A stretch of 64,000 bases of DNA from Gemmatimonadaceae bacterium. GTDB lineage: Bacteria > Gemmatimonadota > Gemmatimonadetes > Gemmatimonadales > Gemmatimonadaceae. The notes below the pieces were generated by a model, which ran no database searches, was not told where the DNA came from, and saw nothing but the letters and a program-made list of their open reading frames with translations. Shown here piece after piece: positions 57,174 to 64,000 of this stretch. Each line of letters opens with the position of its first letter. Position 1 is the first letter of the stretch. The DNA is taken from the NCBI GenBank assembly GCA_022843265.1, contig JALHNZ010000008.1:1-64000 (forward strand), read 5' to 3'. The position numbers and the translations under genes were made by a program.

Positions 57174-58298
57174 ATGCACCGTGTTGTCCCCCTCTTCATG
57201 CTTACGCTCGCGCTCGCCGCCTGCAGCGACGACACCCCTGTCGTCGAACAAACACCGCAGTGGACGCTGCGCGAAACGCTGCGCATCGGCTCGGGCGATG
57301 AAGGACCCACGTCGTTCTCCTGGGTGAAAGGCATCGCCGAAGGCGCCGATGGACGGATCTACATTTACGAACACAGCACGCAGGACATTCGTGTGTTCAA
57401 CGCCGACGGCAGCTTTGATCGTACCATCGGCCGCCGCGGCGCGGGGCCGGGCGAGCTGGCGAACGCGGAAGGCATTGTGTTTGCGAGCGACGGCACGCTG
57501 TGGGTGAGCGATGCGTCGAACGGGCGCTTCTCGCGATTTGACGCGGATGGCAAATCGCTCGAGAGCTGGTCGATGACGTTCTGCTCATCGCAAGGCACAT
57601 GGGCGCCGTTCGTGACGGCCAATGGCATTGTCGATGACGATTGCATACCGGGTGTGGACCCCTACAAAATCGTGCGCTACCGCATGGATCGCAGCGGCGT
57701 AGACTCACTTGGTATGATTGCCGAATGTGGCACGCAAGCGCTCAATGAAGCAGCCACGTGGATCACGAAGGTCGGGACCGCGACCAGCTACCGCCCAATC
57801 CCGTGGGCACCACGCCAAGCGAGCGCGTACGACGCGACGGGTGCCACGTGGTGTGCACCGTCCACGGGGCGATACGAACTGCTGCGCATTGCACTCGGCG
57901 GTGCCGATACCGTGCGTGTAACGCGCGACATTGCCGCGCTGCCTGTGAACGCCGCCGAACGCGATTCGGCAATCGCACTGATTGAATCACGCGGGCCCAC
58001 AGGGCTCGATTTTTCGCGCATTCCGTCTGTCAAACCGTCGATTCATCGACTGACCATCGATGATCAGAATCGCCTTTGGGTGCGGCGCGATCGCGCCGAG
58101 GGCGGAGTAGTGTTTGACATCATTGCGCTCGATGGGACGCTTGTGGCTTCGGCTGCGCTGAACGGCGTGCGCACACCCATATGGTCGCCGTTTGTTGTGC
58201 GTGGTGATGTGGTGCTGCTCGTGATCACGGATGACGATGATGTGCCGCAGGTGGGGCGGTTTGTGATTGAGCGGGATGTGAGCGCGTCCACTAAATGA
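57174..58298 (+). CDS. 6-bladed beta-propeller lipoprotein
   Basis: 374 residues from the ATG at 57174. Signal peptide with lipobox LAAC (Cys17). Blades are seen as VKGIAEGADGRIYIYEHSTQ, DIRVFNADGSFDRTIGRRGA and GPGELANAEGIVFASDGTLW, then SDASNGRFSRFDADG. RGAGPGE-x-aNaEGI is typical of NHL-like 6-bladed propellers. Paralogous in layout to 36718-37824. The 3' end overlaps the next convergent gene by 8 bp. Ligand unknown. Confidence 0.85.
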   Translation: MHRVVPLFMLTLALAACSDDTPVVEQTPQWTLRETLRIGSGDEGPTSFSWVKGIAEGADGRIYIYEHSTQDIRVFNADGSFDRTIGRRGAGPGELANAEGIVFASDGTLWVSDASNGRFSRFDADGKSLESWSMTFCSSQGTWAPFVTANGIVDDDCIPGVDPYKIVRYRMDRSGVDSLGMIAECGTQALNEAATWITKVGTATSYRPIPWAPRQASAYDATGATWCAPSTGRYELLRIALGGADTVRVTRDIAALPVNAAERDSAIALIESRGPTGLDFSRIPSVKPSIHRLTIDDQNRLWVRRDRAEGGVVFDIIALDGTLVASAALNGVRTPIWSPFVVRGDVVLLVITDDDDVPQVGRFVIERDVSASTK

Positions 58299-59106
58299 TG
58301 AGGTCGCCTCTCGCCGTCTGCATTGATGGCACGGCGCCCGGTGCGCGTATGCGAGTGATGACCGGCAACAGTGTGAGCGGTAGCAGCGCGTGCGGCAGGC
58401 GCACCACAACTTCACCCAACGCGCCCGGTCCGTAGGCGATCACGCGCAGCAGTGCGGTAAAGAGTCCCCAGAACGCCATCCAGAAGACAACAGCCCGTGA
58501 GCGCGTGAACAGCAGCGCGATCGCCGCGGCGATATCAACCGCTCCAACAATCGTGAGCAGGCGCTCAACGGTGGCTTGCGTCCAGCGGATATCAAGCAGT
58601 TCACGCGCCGAGGTGATGGTGAGATCGACAAACCACGGGTGGGCACGAATCGCTTCGGTACCGTGCACCACAAACACGATTGCCGTGGCGAGGCGAACAA
58701 TCCACCAGGCATTGGCTTCGCGCGCCCGCGTGCTGTCTGAGTCACGCGATCCGAAACTGACGAGTAATAGCGAGAGCGGCGCGGCAATGCGCATGGCGTG
58801 CGCTGGCATGGCCCACGCGCTGAACGGATACCCGCCCTGGTCCTGCGACGCCCACGCCAACACGCCAACAGGCACGAGAATCAATGCGGCGGCCACAACG
58901 CGCGCGCGCGCAAACCACAATGCTGGAACGCTCGCCACCAGCAGCCACGCGAGTGTCAGCTCGACAGATCGCGATTGTGCGTGCGCGAGTTCCTCGTTCA
59001 TGAACAAGCGCGAACCAATGGCCGTACCGGAGCGCAGCAGCATGGCTGAACCGAGCGCCACACAGGATGTGGCAGCCAGGAGCAATCGCTGCTGCGTGTG
59101 GGTCAC
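58291..59106 (-). CDS. DoxX-like multi-helix membrane protein
   Basis: 271 residues with six or seven hydrophobic helices. Features are LTLAWLLVASVPALWFARAR, WWIVRLATAIVFVVHGTEAI (a DoxX-like motif, RxxxxxxFxxHG), LLTIVGAVDIAAAIALLF, and AVVFWMAFWGLFTALLRVIA. The start overlaps the phosphatase stop (ATGA at 59103), so both are co-expressed. Function unknown. Confidence 0.65.
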   Translation of the reverse strand: MTHTQQRLLLAATSCVALGSAMLLRSGTAIGSRLFMNEELAHAQSRSVELTLAWLLVASVPALWFARARVVAAALILVPVGVLAWASQDQGGYPFSAWAMPAHAMRIAAPLSLLLVSFGSRDSDSTRAREANAWWIVRLATAIVFVVHGTEAIRAHPWFVDLTITSARELLDIRWTQATVERLLTIVGAVDIAAAIALLFTRSRAVVFWMAFWGLFTALLRVIAYGPGALGEVVVRLPHALLPLTLLPVITRIRAPGAVPSMQTARGDLII

Positions 59107-60398
59107 AGACGCGGCGCTCGCGAGTAGTCGTCGAGTACGACCCCATCAATGCCGATGGCACGCGCGCGCAACTGCGCGGAGTCCACAGATACAATCCAGA
59201 CGTGATGGGCGCTGGCCGTCATCCCGGGTGATTTGAGAAACCAGCGCGCTGAATCGGGAACGCGCTGCGGCACGCCCAGTCCGCCCTCACCAATGTAGAC
59301 CACGCCGTCTTTGGCCGGCTTGAAATTGCGAATGGGAACCGTACGCTTGAGCGCGTGTCCGTCTGATTCCAGTGCGAGATCGAGCCCGTACTTGTCAAAC
59401 AGGGGCGACCACGTTTCGCGAACGCGCGCGAACTCGAGTGCCGTGAACTCCTTCACGGCCGGATACGCCGGGCGATGATATTGCGCCATGATCCAGCGCT
59501 TCGCGGGCCGCAGTTCCTGCAACTGCTCTTCAAGCCACTCACTCTGATCACCGGCCACACTGATTTCCGTGTTGAGCGTGATCAATGACAGTTGCGACCC
59601 AAGATTCGTGGTGAAGTAGTAGCCGTAGCTCAACTCATCAGTGATATCACCGAGCCAGAAGTGTTCGTTGAAGCCAACGCCTTCGTCGTGATTACCGCGG
59701 GCGACGATGAACGGTAAAATGCGTCCATCTTCCGTACGCAGCAGCTCGTTGTCCTCAAACCACCAGAACAAGTGGCGCCAGTCGGCCGTGGTCCCCCAAT
59801 CAGCACCATGCGCGAGCGCGATGATGTCTGGGTTCTCAGCCAGCAGCTGCGCCATGCGCTTGTTCATGTTCTGCCGATCCACGTGCGGTGTGCGCCCCGC
59901 GTATCGCGGTTGCGGACCACCCATGCGTGAGTCACCGCCGGAGAGCAGCGTGATGGGGCGATCGTCATTCGGCGCGGTGATAAACCAGCGCTCGTCAGTC
60001 AGTTCGCCGTCGCTCTCCACGGCCACGTACACCTTGGTAGCCGGCCGCAGCCCGGTGATTTCCGCGTGATGATACCAACCGGCTGGCACGCCTTCCTTTA
60101 GGTCTTCGGCGCGCAGCGTGGCCGTGCCGTTGCGCACGGCTGGCGCGGACATGGCGTACGCCCTCTGGCCGTCGCCACGGCTCACCGTGTCGTAGCGAAC
60201 AATATTCTGGCGCGTTTCCGCCATCGTGGTCCAGGAAATGATCGCATGCGCTGACGGGTCTTCCGTCCAGATCACGCGCACATGGCGCGGTGAGGGGCTA
60301 GCCGATGTGCCCTGGGGCTGCGCGGACTTGGGCGGCGCAGACTCAGTTCGGCACGATGTGAGTACGAACAGTGCGGCCGCGAGATACAGGGAACGCAT
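59103..60398 (-). CDS. Lipoprotein purple-acid-phosphatase-like metallophosphoesterase
   Basis: 431 residues from the ATG at 60398 (an ATG at 60422 adds 8); lipobox LTSC with Cys15. An N-terminal fibronectin-like domain (VRVIWTEDPSAHAIISWTTM) is followed by the metallophosphoesterase: LLSGGDSRMGG (Asp), LAHGADWG (Asp), VARGNHDEGVG (Asn-His), and MAQYHRPAY (His). The final usual GHxH reads ESDGHALKR, so one His is replaced. It would hydrolyse phosphomonoesters at the cell surface. Coupled to the DoxX-like gene downstream. Confidence 0.85.
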   Translation of the reverse strand: MRSLYLAAALFVLTSCRTESAPPKSAQPQGTSASPSPRHVRVIWTEDPSAHAIISWTTMAETRQNIVRYDTVSRGDGQRAYAMSAPAVRNGTATLRAEDLKEGVPAGWYHHAEITGLRPATKVYVAVESDGELTDERWFITAPNDDRPITLLSGGDSRMGGPQPRYAGRTPHVDRQNMNKRMAQLLAENPDIIALAHGADWGTTADWRHLFWWFEDNELLRTEDGRILPFIVARGNHDEGVGFNEHFWLGDITDELSYGYYFTTNLGSQLSLITLNTEISVAGDQSEWLEEQLQELRPAKRWIMAQYHRPAYPAVKEFTALEFARVRETWSPLFDKYGLDLALESDGHALKRTVPIRNFKPAKDGVVYIGEGGLGVPQRVPDSARWFLKSPGMTASAHHVWIVSVDSAQLRARAIGIDGVVLDDYSRAPRL

Positions 60399-60605
60399 AG
60401 TGGTGACGTTGAGGTGGAACATGACAGAACATTAGCGCGCGCCGCGCGAAGGTCTATCGGATTGTTACAGGAGCGGTGGCCAGCTGCCAGCTCTCTCTTG
60501 CGAAGGTCAGCGCAGAGCGGTTTGATCACAAGGGTGCGCATCGCGATTGGTTTCTGAGCGGGGCGCAGCGAGCTGTAACGTCCCCCTCCCCCCACCTGTA
60601 TCGCC

Positions 60606-61781
60606 ATGCAACGACGCGACGCTCTCCGTGCTCTCGCCACCACCGTGCTCGGCGTTGTGGCGGCGCCGGCCGTTCTCCGCGGACGTTATCAACTCTTTGC
60701 GCACAGTAGCGCGCAGTACTCCGCGCGTACGATCACACTCATGCGCGAGAGCACGGTCATTGACATGCTCTGTCAGTTTGCGTTTGACGATTTTCGAAAC
60801 ACGAACGCACCGCTTGCGCAGCGCTGGAAACGCGATCCGTCGTCATTTACCGCAGAACACTTTGCCACGTTTCGCGATTCAGGCGTGAATATTCTGGCAC
60901 TCGGCAGCGGCGCCGGTACGTACGAAGGCATGCTGCGACATCTCGCCGAGTGGAATGGATTTGTCGCGTCGCACAGCGACTGGTTTACGCGCATCGATGA
61001 AGCGCGCGACATTGCGCGCATTCGTGAGTCGGGCAAGATCGGCATTCTCATGTCCACGCAAACGTCGGATCACTTTCGTACTGCGTTAGACGTGGACAGC
61101 TTCTACGCACTTGGCCAGCGTGTGTCGCAGCTGACATACAACATGCAGAGTCGCACGGGTGCGGGGTTTCTTGAGAATCGTGACAGCGGACTGACAGCAT
61201 TTGGCGCCGAGATCATCACACGCATGGAGCAGGTGGGTATGGTGGTCGATCTCTCGCACTGCGGCGATCAGACCACGCTTGATGCCCTGGAGGCCGCGAA
61301 AAAGCCGCCGATCTTCACGCATGCCTCGGCCCGTGCGCTGCTCGACAACTGCGCGCGCTGCAAGACCGACGACATGCTACGCAAGCTGGCCGCGAAAGGC
61401 GGTGTGGTGGGTGTGCCCATGATTCGCTTCATGATTCGCAGCGCGCCTCCGGTGACGGTGGAACACGTGGCAGATCATGTGGAGCATCTGATCAAGCTGA
61501 TGGGCGCCGAACACGTTGGTGTGGGCAGCGATCTTGATATGGCTGGTTTGGCCAACCCCATGCGCAACGATGGCGACGGCGTGCCGAGCAATCAGCCGAA
61601 TTTTTCGCGCTACAACGCGTACTTCGCCGAGAATGGTGGTGCGCATGTGGATGGTCTGGATCATCCCAAGCGTTTGTTTGATCTGACAGAAGCGCTGGTG
61701 CGCCGACGTCATTCGGATGAGACGATCCGGTTGGTGCTGGGCGGAAGTTTTGCGCGCGTGCTTTCGGCGGCGTGGACGTGA
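60606..61781 (+). CDS. Exported M19-family (membrane dipeptidase) protein
   Basis: 391 residues. N-terminal RRDALRALATTVLGVVAAPA resembles a Tat signal. M19 features: IGILMSTQTSDHF, LTYNMQSRTGAGFLE, VDLSHCGDQTTLDAL, IFTHASARAL and HVGVGSDLDMAG. The usual N-terminal zinc motif DGHND is replaced by VIDMLCQFAFDDF, so the first HxD is missing. Therefore activity as a normal renal-type dipeptidase is doubtful or the metal site is altered. Overlaps the next amidohydrolase gene. Confidence 0.85.
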   Translation: MQRRDALRALATTVLGVVAAPAVLRGRYQLFAHSSAQYSARTITLMRESTVIDMLCQFAFDDFRNTNAPLAQRWKRDPSSFTAEHFATFRDSGVNILALGSGAGTYEGMLRHLAEWNGFVASHSDWFTRIDEARDIARIRESGKIGILMSTQTSDHFRTALDVDSFYALGQRVSQLTYNMQSRTGAGFLENRDSGLTAFGAEIITRMEQVGMVVDLSHCGDQTTLDALEAAKKPPIFTHASARALLDNCARCKTDDMLRKLAAKGGVVGVPMIRFMIRSAPPVTVEHVADHVEHLIKLMGAEHVGVGSDLDMAGLANPMRNDGDGVPSNQPNFSRYNAYFAENGGAHVDGLDHPKRLFDLTEALVRRRHSDETIRLVLGGSFARVLSAAWT

Positions 61782-63106
61782 GCGCGTACGCCGCTGCGCG
61801 GTGTGCGGTGTTTCGAGCAGCCTGTGGCGCAGTGCCTGGTGCCGCGTTGGTCGTCGCGTCTTTCATCGCGATTGGGACTGCCGCGCACGCGCAGCGCGCA
61901 ACAGCGCATGATGCTTCATCTCGTGTGCTGGTGATTGATTCGGTGCGGGTGGTAGATGTTGCGGCCGCGCGTACGGGCGCCCTTCAGCGCATCGTGATTC
62001 GTGGTGATATGATTGCCGCTGTCACCAACCTCGATGCACCGCTGCCCGCAACGGTGGATGTCTTGCTGAACGCGCGCGGTGCGTACGCGATTCCCGGCTT
62101 GGTGGATCATCACGTGCATCTCGTGCCTCGACAAGCGTCCGCGCTTGAGCGCGCAGCGCGCGGTGGTGTGACGCTGGTGAACAGCATGGCGGGTGACGCA
62201 CGCGTGGCGGGTGAGTACGCGCGGCAGGTCATCACGAAGGAGTTGGCCGCCCCTGAGATTGTGTACGCGAGTGTGCTGGCCGGACCGGGATTTTTTATCG
62301 ACCCACGTTTTCGCGGCGCTGGCGTTGGCTTTGCGCCAGGCACCGCGCCATGGGCGCAGGCAATGACCGACACCACGGATCTGGTGCGCGCCGTAGCGAG
62401 AGCGCGCGGATCAGGTGCGGAGGTGCTCAAACTTTACGCGATGTTGGATAGCACACTGGCCGCGCGCATTACGAACGAGGCACACGTGCAGGGCATGCGC
62501 GTGGTCGCGCATGGTACGGTGTTTCCCGCGCGGCCACTGCAGTTGGTGCAATCGGGTGTGGATGTGCTCACACACGTGCCGTATCTGTCATGGCAGGGCG
62601 CGCCGAGTGTGCAGGCCGATGATGCGTTCAAGCGCGCAGAAGGCCCGTACGCATCGGTCGCCGTGGACGGTGCGCAGATAACGACGCTCGTTGACGCGAT
62701 GGTGAAAGCGGGCACGGCGCTCGAGCCTACGCTGTATGTGTTTCTGGCGCGCGAATCGCCGGCGGTGATGCGTGCGTGGTCACTCGCCCTTACACGGCGC
62801 GCGCACGAGCGTGGTGTGCCGATTGTTTCGGGCACAGACAATCTGATTGGCTCCGACACCGCTGCACTGCCGAACATTCACGCCGAGCTGGCGTATCTCG
62901 TGGAGGCCGGCTTGTCACCGGCGGCAGCGTTGGCAACGGCCACAACAGTGCCAGCGCGCGTGATGGGTCGTTCCACTACACACGGTGCAGTTGCCACGGG
63001 CTTTGTCGCGGACCTGTTGCTGCTCGACGCGAATCCGCTGGAAGACATTGGCGCGACGCGCAAAATTCGTAATGTTGTGCTGCGCGGGCGGGTGCTTGGG
63101 CGGTAA
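61778..63106 (+). CDS. Secreted amidohydrolase (imidazolonepropionase/prolidase-like)
   Basis: 442 residues from a GTG at 61778 overlapping the previous stop (GTGA); another GTG at 61772 is in frame. Signal peptide ends AAHAQR. Amidohydrolase layout: small beta-domain (VLVIDSVRVVDVAAAR), IPGLVDHHVHLV with the HxH metal pair, VLKLYAML (Lys), MRVVAHGTVF (His), LTHVPYL (His), and VSGTDNLIG (Asp). It ends IRNVVLRGRVL. Hydrolysis of amide or ester bonds of a small compound. Coupled to the M19 gene, so both may act on the same imported peptide or amide. Confidence 0.85.
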   Translation: MSAYAAARCAVFRAACGAVPGAALVVASFIAIGTAAHAQRATAHDASSRVLVIDSVRVVDVAAARTGALQRIVIRGDMIAAVTNLDAPLPATVDVLLNARGAYAIPGLVDHHVHLVPRQASALERAARGGVTLVNSMAGDARVAGEYARQVITKELAAPEIVYASVLAGPGFFIDPRFRGAGVGFAPGTAPWAQAMTDTTDLVRAVARARGSGAEVLKLYAMLDSTLAARITNEAHVQGMRVVAHGTVFPARPLQLVQSGVDVLTHVPYLSWQGAPSVQADDAFKRAEGPYASVAVDGAQITTLVDAMVKAGTALEPTLYVFLARESPAVMRAWSLALTRRAHERGVPIVSGTDNLIGSDTAALPNIHAELAYLVEAGLSPAAALATATTVPARVMGRSTTHGAVATGFVADLLLLDANPLEDIGATRKIRNVVLRGRVLGR

Positions 63107-63165
63107 GCGCTGGTCGCGATTTCACGGTTGACACTCACTTGGCGAACATCGCGCCTCTGACACGC

Positions 63166-63531
63166 ATGTCGAACTCCCCACTCGATCGGCTACGCGAAGT
63201 CTGCCTCGCACTGCCCCACACGCACGAAGTCGAAGCGTGGGGCGAGCCAACGTTTCGCGTGAAGAACAAACTCTTTGCGATGTACGCGGCGCCAACCAAT
63301 CATCATGGCGCGGGCCGACATGGCGTGTGGCTCAACTGCGCCGCAGAAAATCAGCGGCAACTCGTGGCAAGTGACCCCACCCGCTATTTCGTGCCACCGT
63401 ACGTAGGCAAAAGCGGGTGGGTCGGTGTGTGGATTGATAAACGACCGCGCTGGCGCGAGGTGGAGGAACTCGTGCGTGATGCGTATCGTCGTACGGCGCC
63501 GAAGCGCGTATTGGCGGAGCTCGACGGTTAA
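63166..63531 (+). CDS. MmcQ/YjbR-family protein
   Basis: 121 residues from the ATG at 63166 (a TTG at 63139 is an alternative). CALPHTHEVEAWGEPTFRV, KNKLFAMYA, and FVPPYVGKSGWVGVWIDKRP with VEELVRDAYRRTAPKRVLAE are the family hallmarks. Fold related to CyaY/MTH; often called DNA-binding, but the evidence is weak. Overlaps RidA by 4 bp, convergent. Confidence 0.9.
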   Translation: MSNSPLDRLREVCLALPHTHEVEAWGEPTFRVKNKLFAMYAAPTNHHGAGRHGVWLNCAAENQRQLVASDPTRYFVPPYVGKSGWVGVWIDKRPRWREVEELVRDAYRRTAPKRVLAELDG

Positions 63532-63914
63532 GTCGCGCGACGCGCCAGCAACTCGATCTCCACTCGCGCACCGAGCGGCAAGCCGGCCACGGCGACCGTC
63601 GTGCGCGCCGGGTATGGTGCAGTAAAACGTGATGCGTACGCACCATTCATGGCCGCGAAGTCGGCCATGTCGATCAAATACACGTTGCACTTCACGACAT
63701 CGTCGAGTGACAAACCGTTGTCCTCGAGCACCGCTTGCAGGTTGTCGAACACACGGTGTGTTTGTGCGGCTACGTCACCGGTGATGAGCGCGCCCGTTGC
63801 GGGATCGATGGGCGTTTGACCTGAGCAGAACAGTTCGGAACCACTCCAGACAGCGTGGGAGTAGGGACCAATCGCGGCGGGTCCGCGCGCGCTCGTGGCG
63901 GCGTTGCGTGGCAT
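63528..63914 (-). CDS. RidA-family enamine/imine deaminase
   Basis: 128 residues. AIGPYSHAVWSGSELFCSGQ, TGDVAAQTHRVFDNLQAVLE, DVVKCNVYLIDMADFAAMNG, and YPARTTVAVAGLPLGARVEI carry the RidA residues, including the carboxylate-binding Arg (in PARTTV) and terminal Glu. RidA hydrolyses reactive 2-aminoacrylate-type enamines. Complete; convergent with the YjbR gene. Confidence 0.95.
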   Translation of the reverse strand: MPRNAATSARGPAAIGPYSHAVWSGSELFCSGQTPIDPATGALITGDVAAQTHRVFDNLQAVLEDNGLSLDDVVKCNVYLIDMADFAAMNGAYASRFTAPYPARTTVAVAGLPLGARVEIELLARRAT

Positions 63915-64000
63915 GATGTCAGGTGTGAAGTGGTGAAGGGAAGACGTTCGCCTAGTGTACGCGATTGCGGCGTGATGTGCGAGGCGGGGGAACTCATTAT

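Noticed and set aside
1..64000. tRNA, rRNA, CRISPR arrays, prophage structural genes
   Set aside because: Looked for by eye on both strands; no cloverleaf, rRNA core sequence, regular spacer array or phage structural gene was found.

Overview
The window is high-GC DNA (roughly 60-65% by eye) from a diderm bacterium, most likely Gemmatimonadota (Gemmatimonas-like). This rests on the combination of a TonB-dependent receptor with a carboxypeptidase-regulatory-like N-terminus, two large secreted CarboxypepD_reg-like proteins, 6-bladed beta-propeller lipoproteins, and many exported M14, M19, M28, S15 and amidohydrolase enzymes. No rRNA or tRNA gene and no CRISPR array was recognised. The phylum call is inference.

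1-26 kb is mostly chromosomal backbone. It holds a universal stress protein (cut by the edge), a small exported metallopeptidase, secreted proteins, a TPR sensor-like protein, a TonB receptor / acidic lipoprotein / CarboxypepD_reg operon, an MFS exporter, a DnaQ-type exonuclease, an MBL hydrolase, a two-component system (LuxR-type regulator plus HAMP-less kinase), a tandem-USP protein, an MlaE-MlaD pair without an ATPase, a MgtC/DUF4010 membrane protein, and an ArsR-methyltransferase regulator overlapping ahcY. A small island at 14.9-16.6 kb carries an IS256-family remnant and is bracketed by inverted copies of a short repeat.

26.3-36.7 kb is accessory DNA with different texture. Several single ORFs (HEPN-like, DUF3800, a proteasome-like Ntn hydrolase, a KTSC-like protein, a GNAT) each end just before an attC-like site (RYYYAAC ... 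GTTRRRY). The best of these, at 27598-27693, has paired L boxes with extrahelical bases. I read this as an integron cassette array without an integrase in view. Inside it lies a three-gene operon, sce7726 (PD-(D/E)XK-like), sce7725 and a zinc-ribbon RES protein, which is the best candidate for an under-described defence or toxin system.

36.7-55 kb mixes housekeeping and mobile-type genes. It contains a beta-propeller lipoprotein, RhuM, an orphan higA with a higB remnant, an M14 carboxypeptidase, a frameshifted AAA/DUF4143 ATPase behind two palindromes, a creatininase-like protein, an S15 hydrolase, a Fic protein behind five operator-like repeats, an M28 peptidase, and adjacent mazEF-type and phd/vapC-type modules. 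Fragments of genes from 44-51 kb (M28 3' end, a signal-peptide region, a small conserved gene) recur at 35-39 kb or as truncated copies, which shows local duplication.

55-64 kb is backbone again: a DASS transporter, another propeller lipoprotein, a DoxX-like membrane protein coupled to a purple-acid-phosphatase-like lipoprotein, a coupled M19 dipeptidase / amidohydrolase pair, a YjbR-type protein and a RidA protein.
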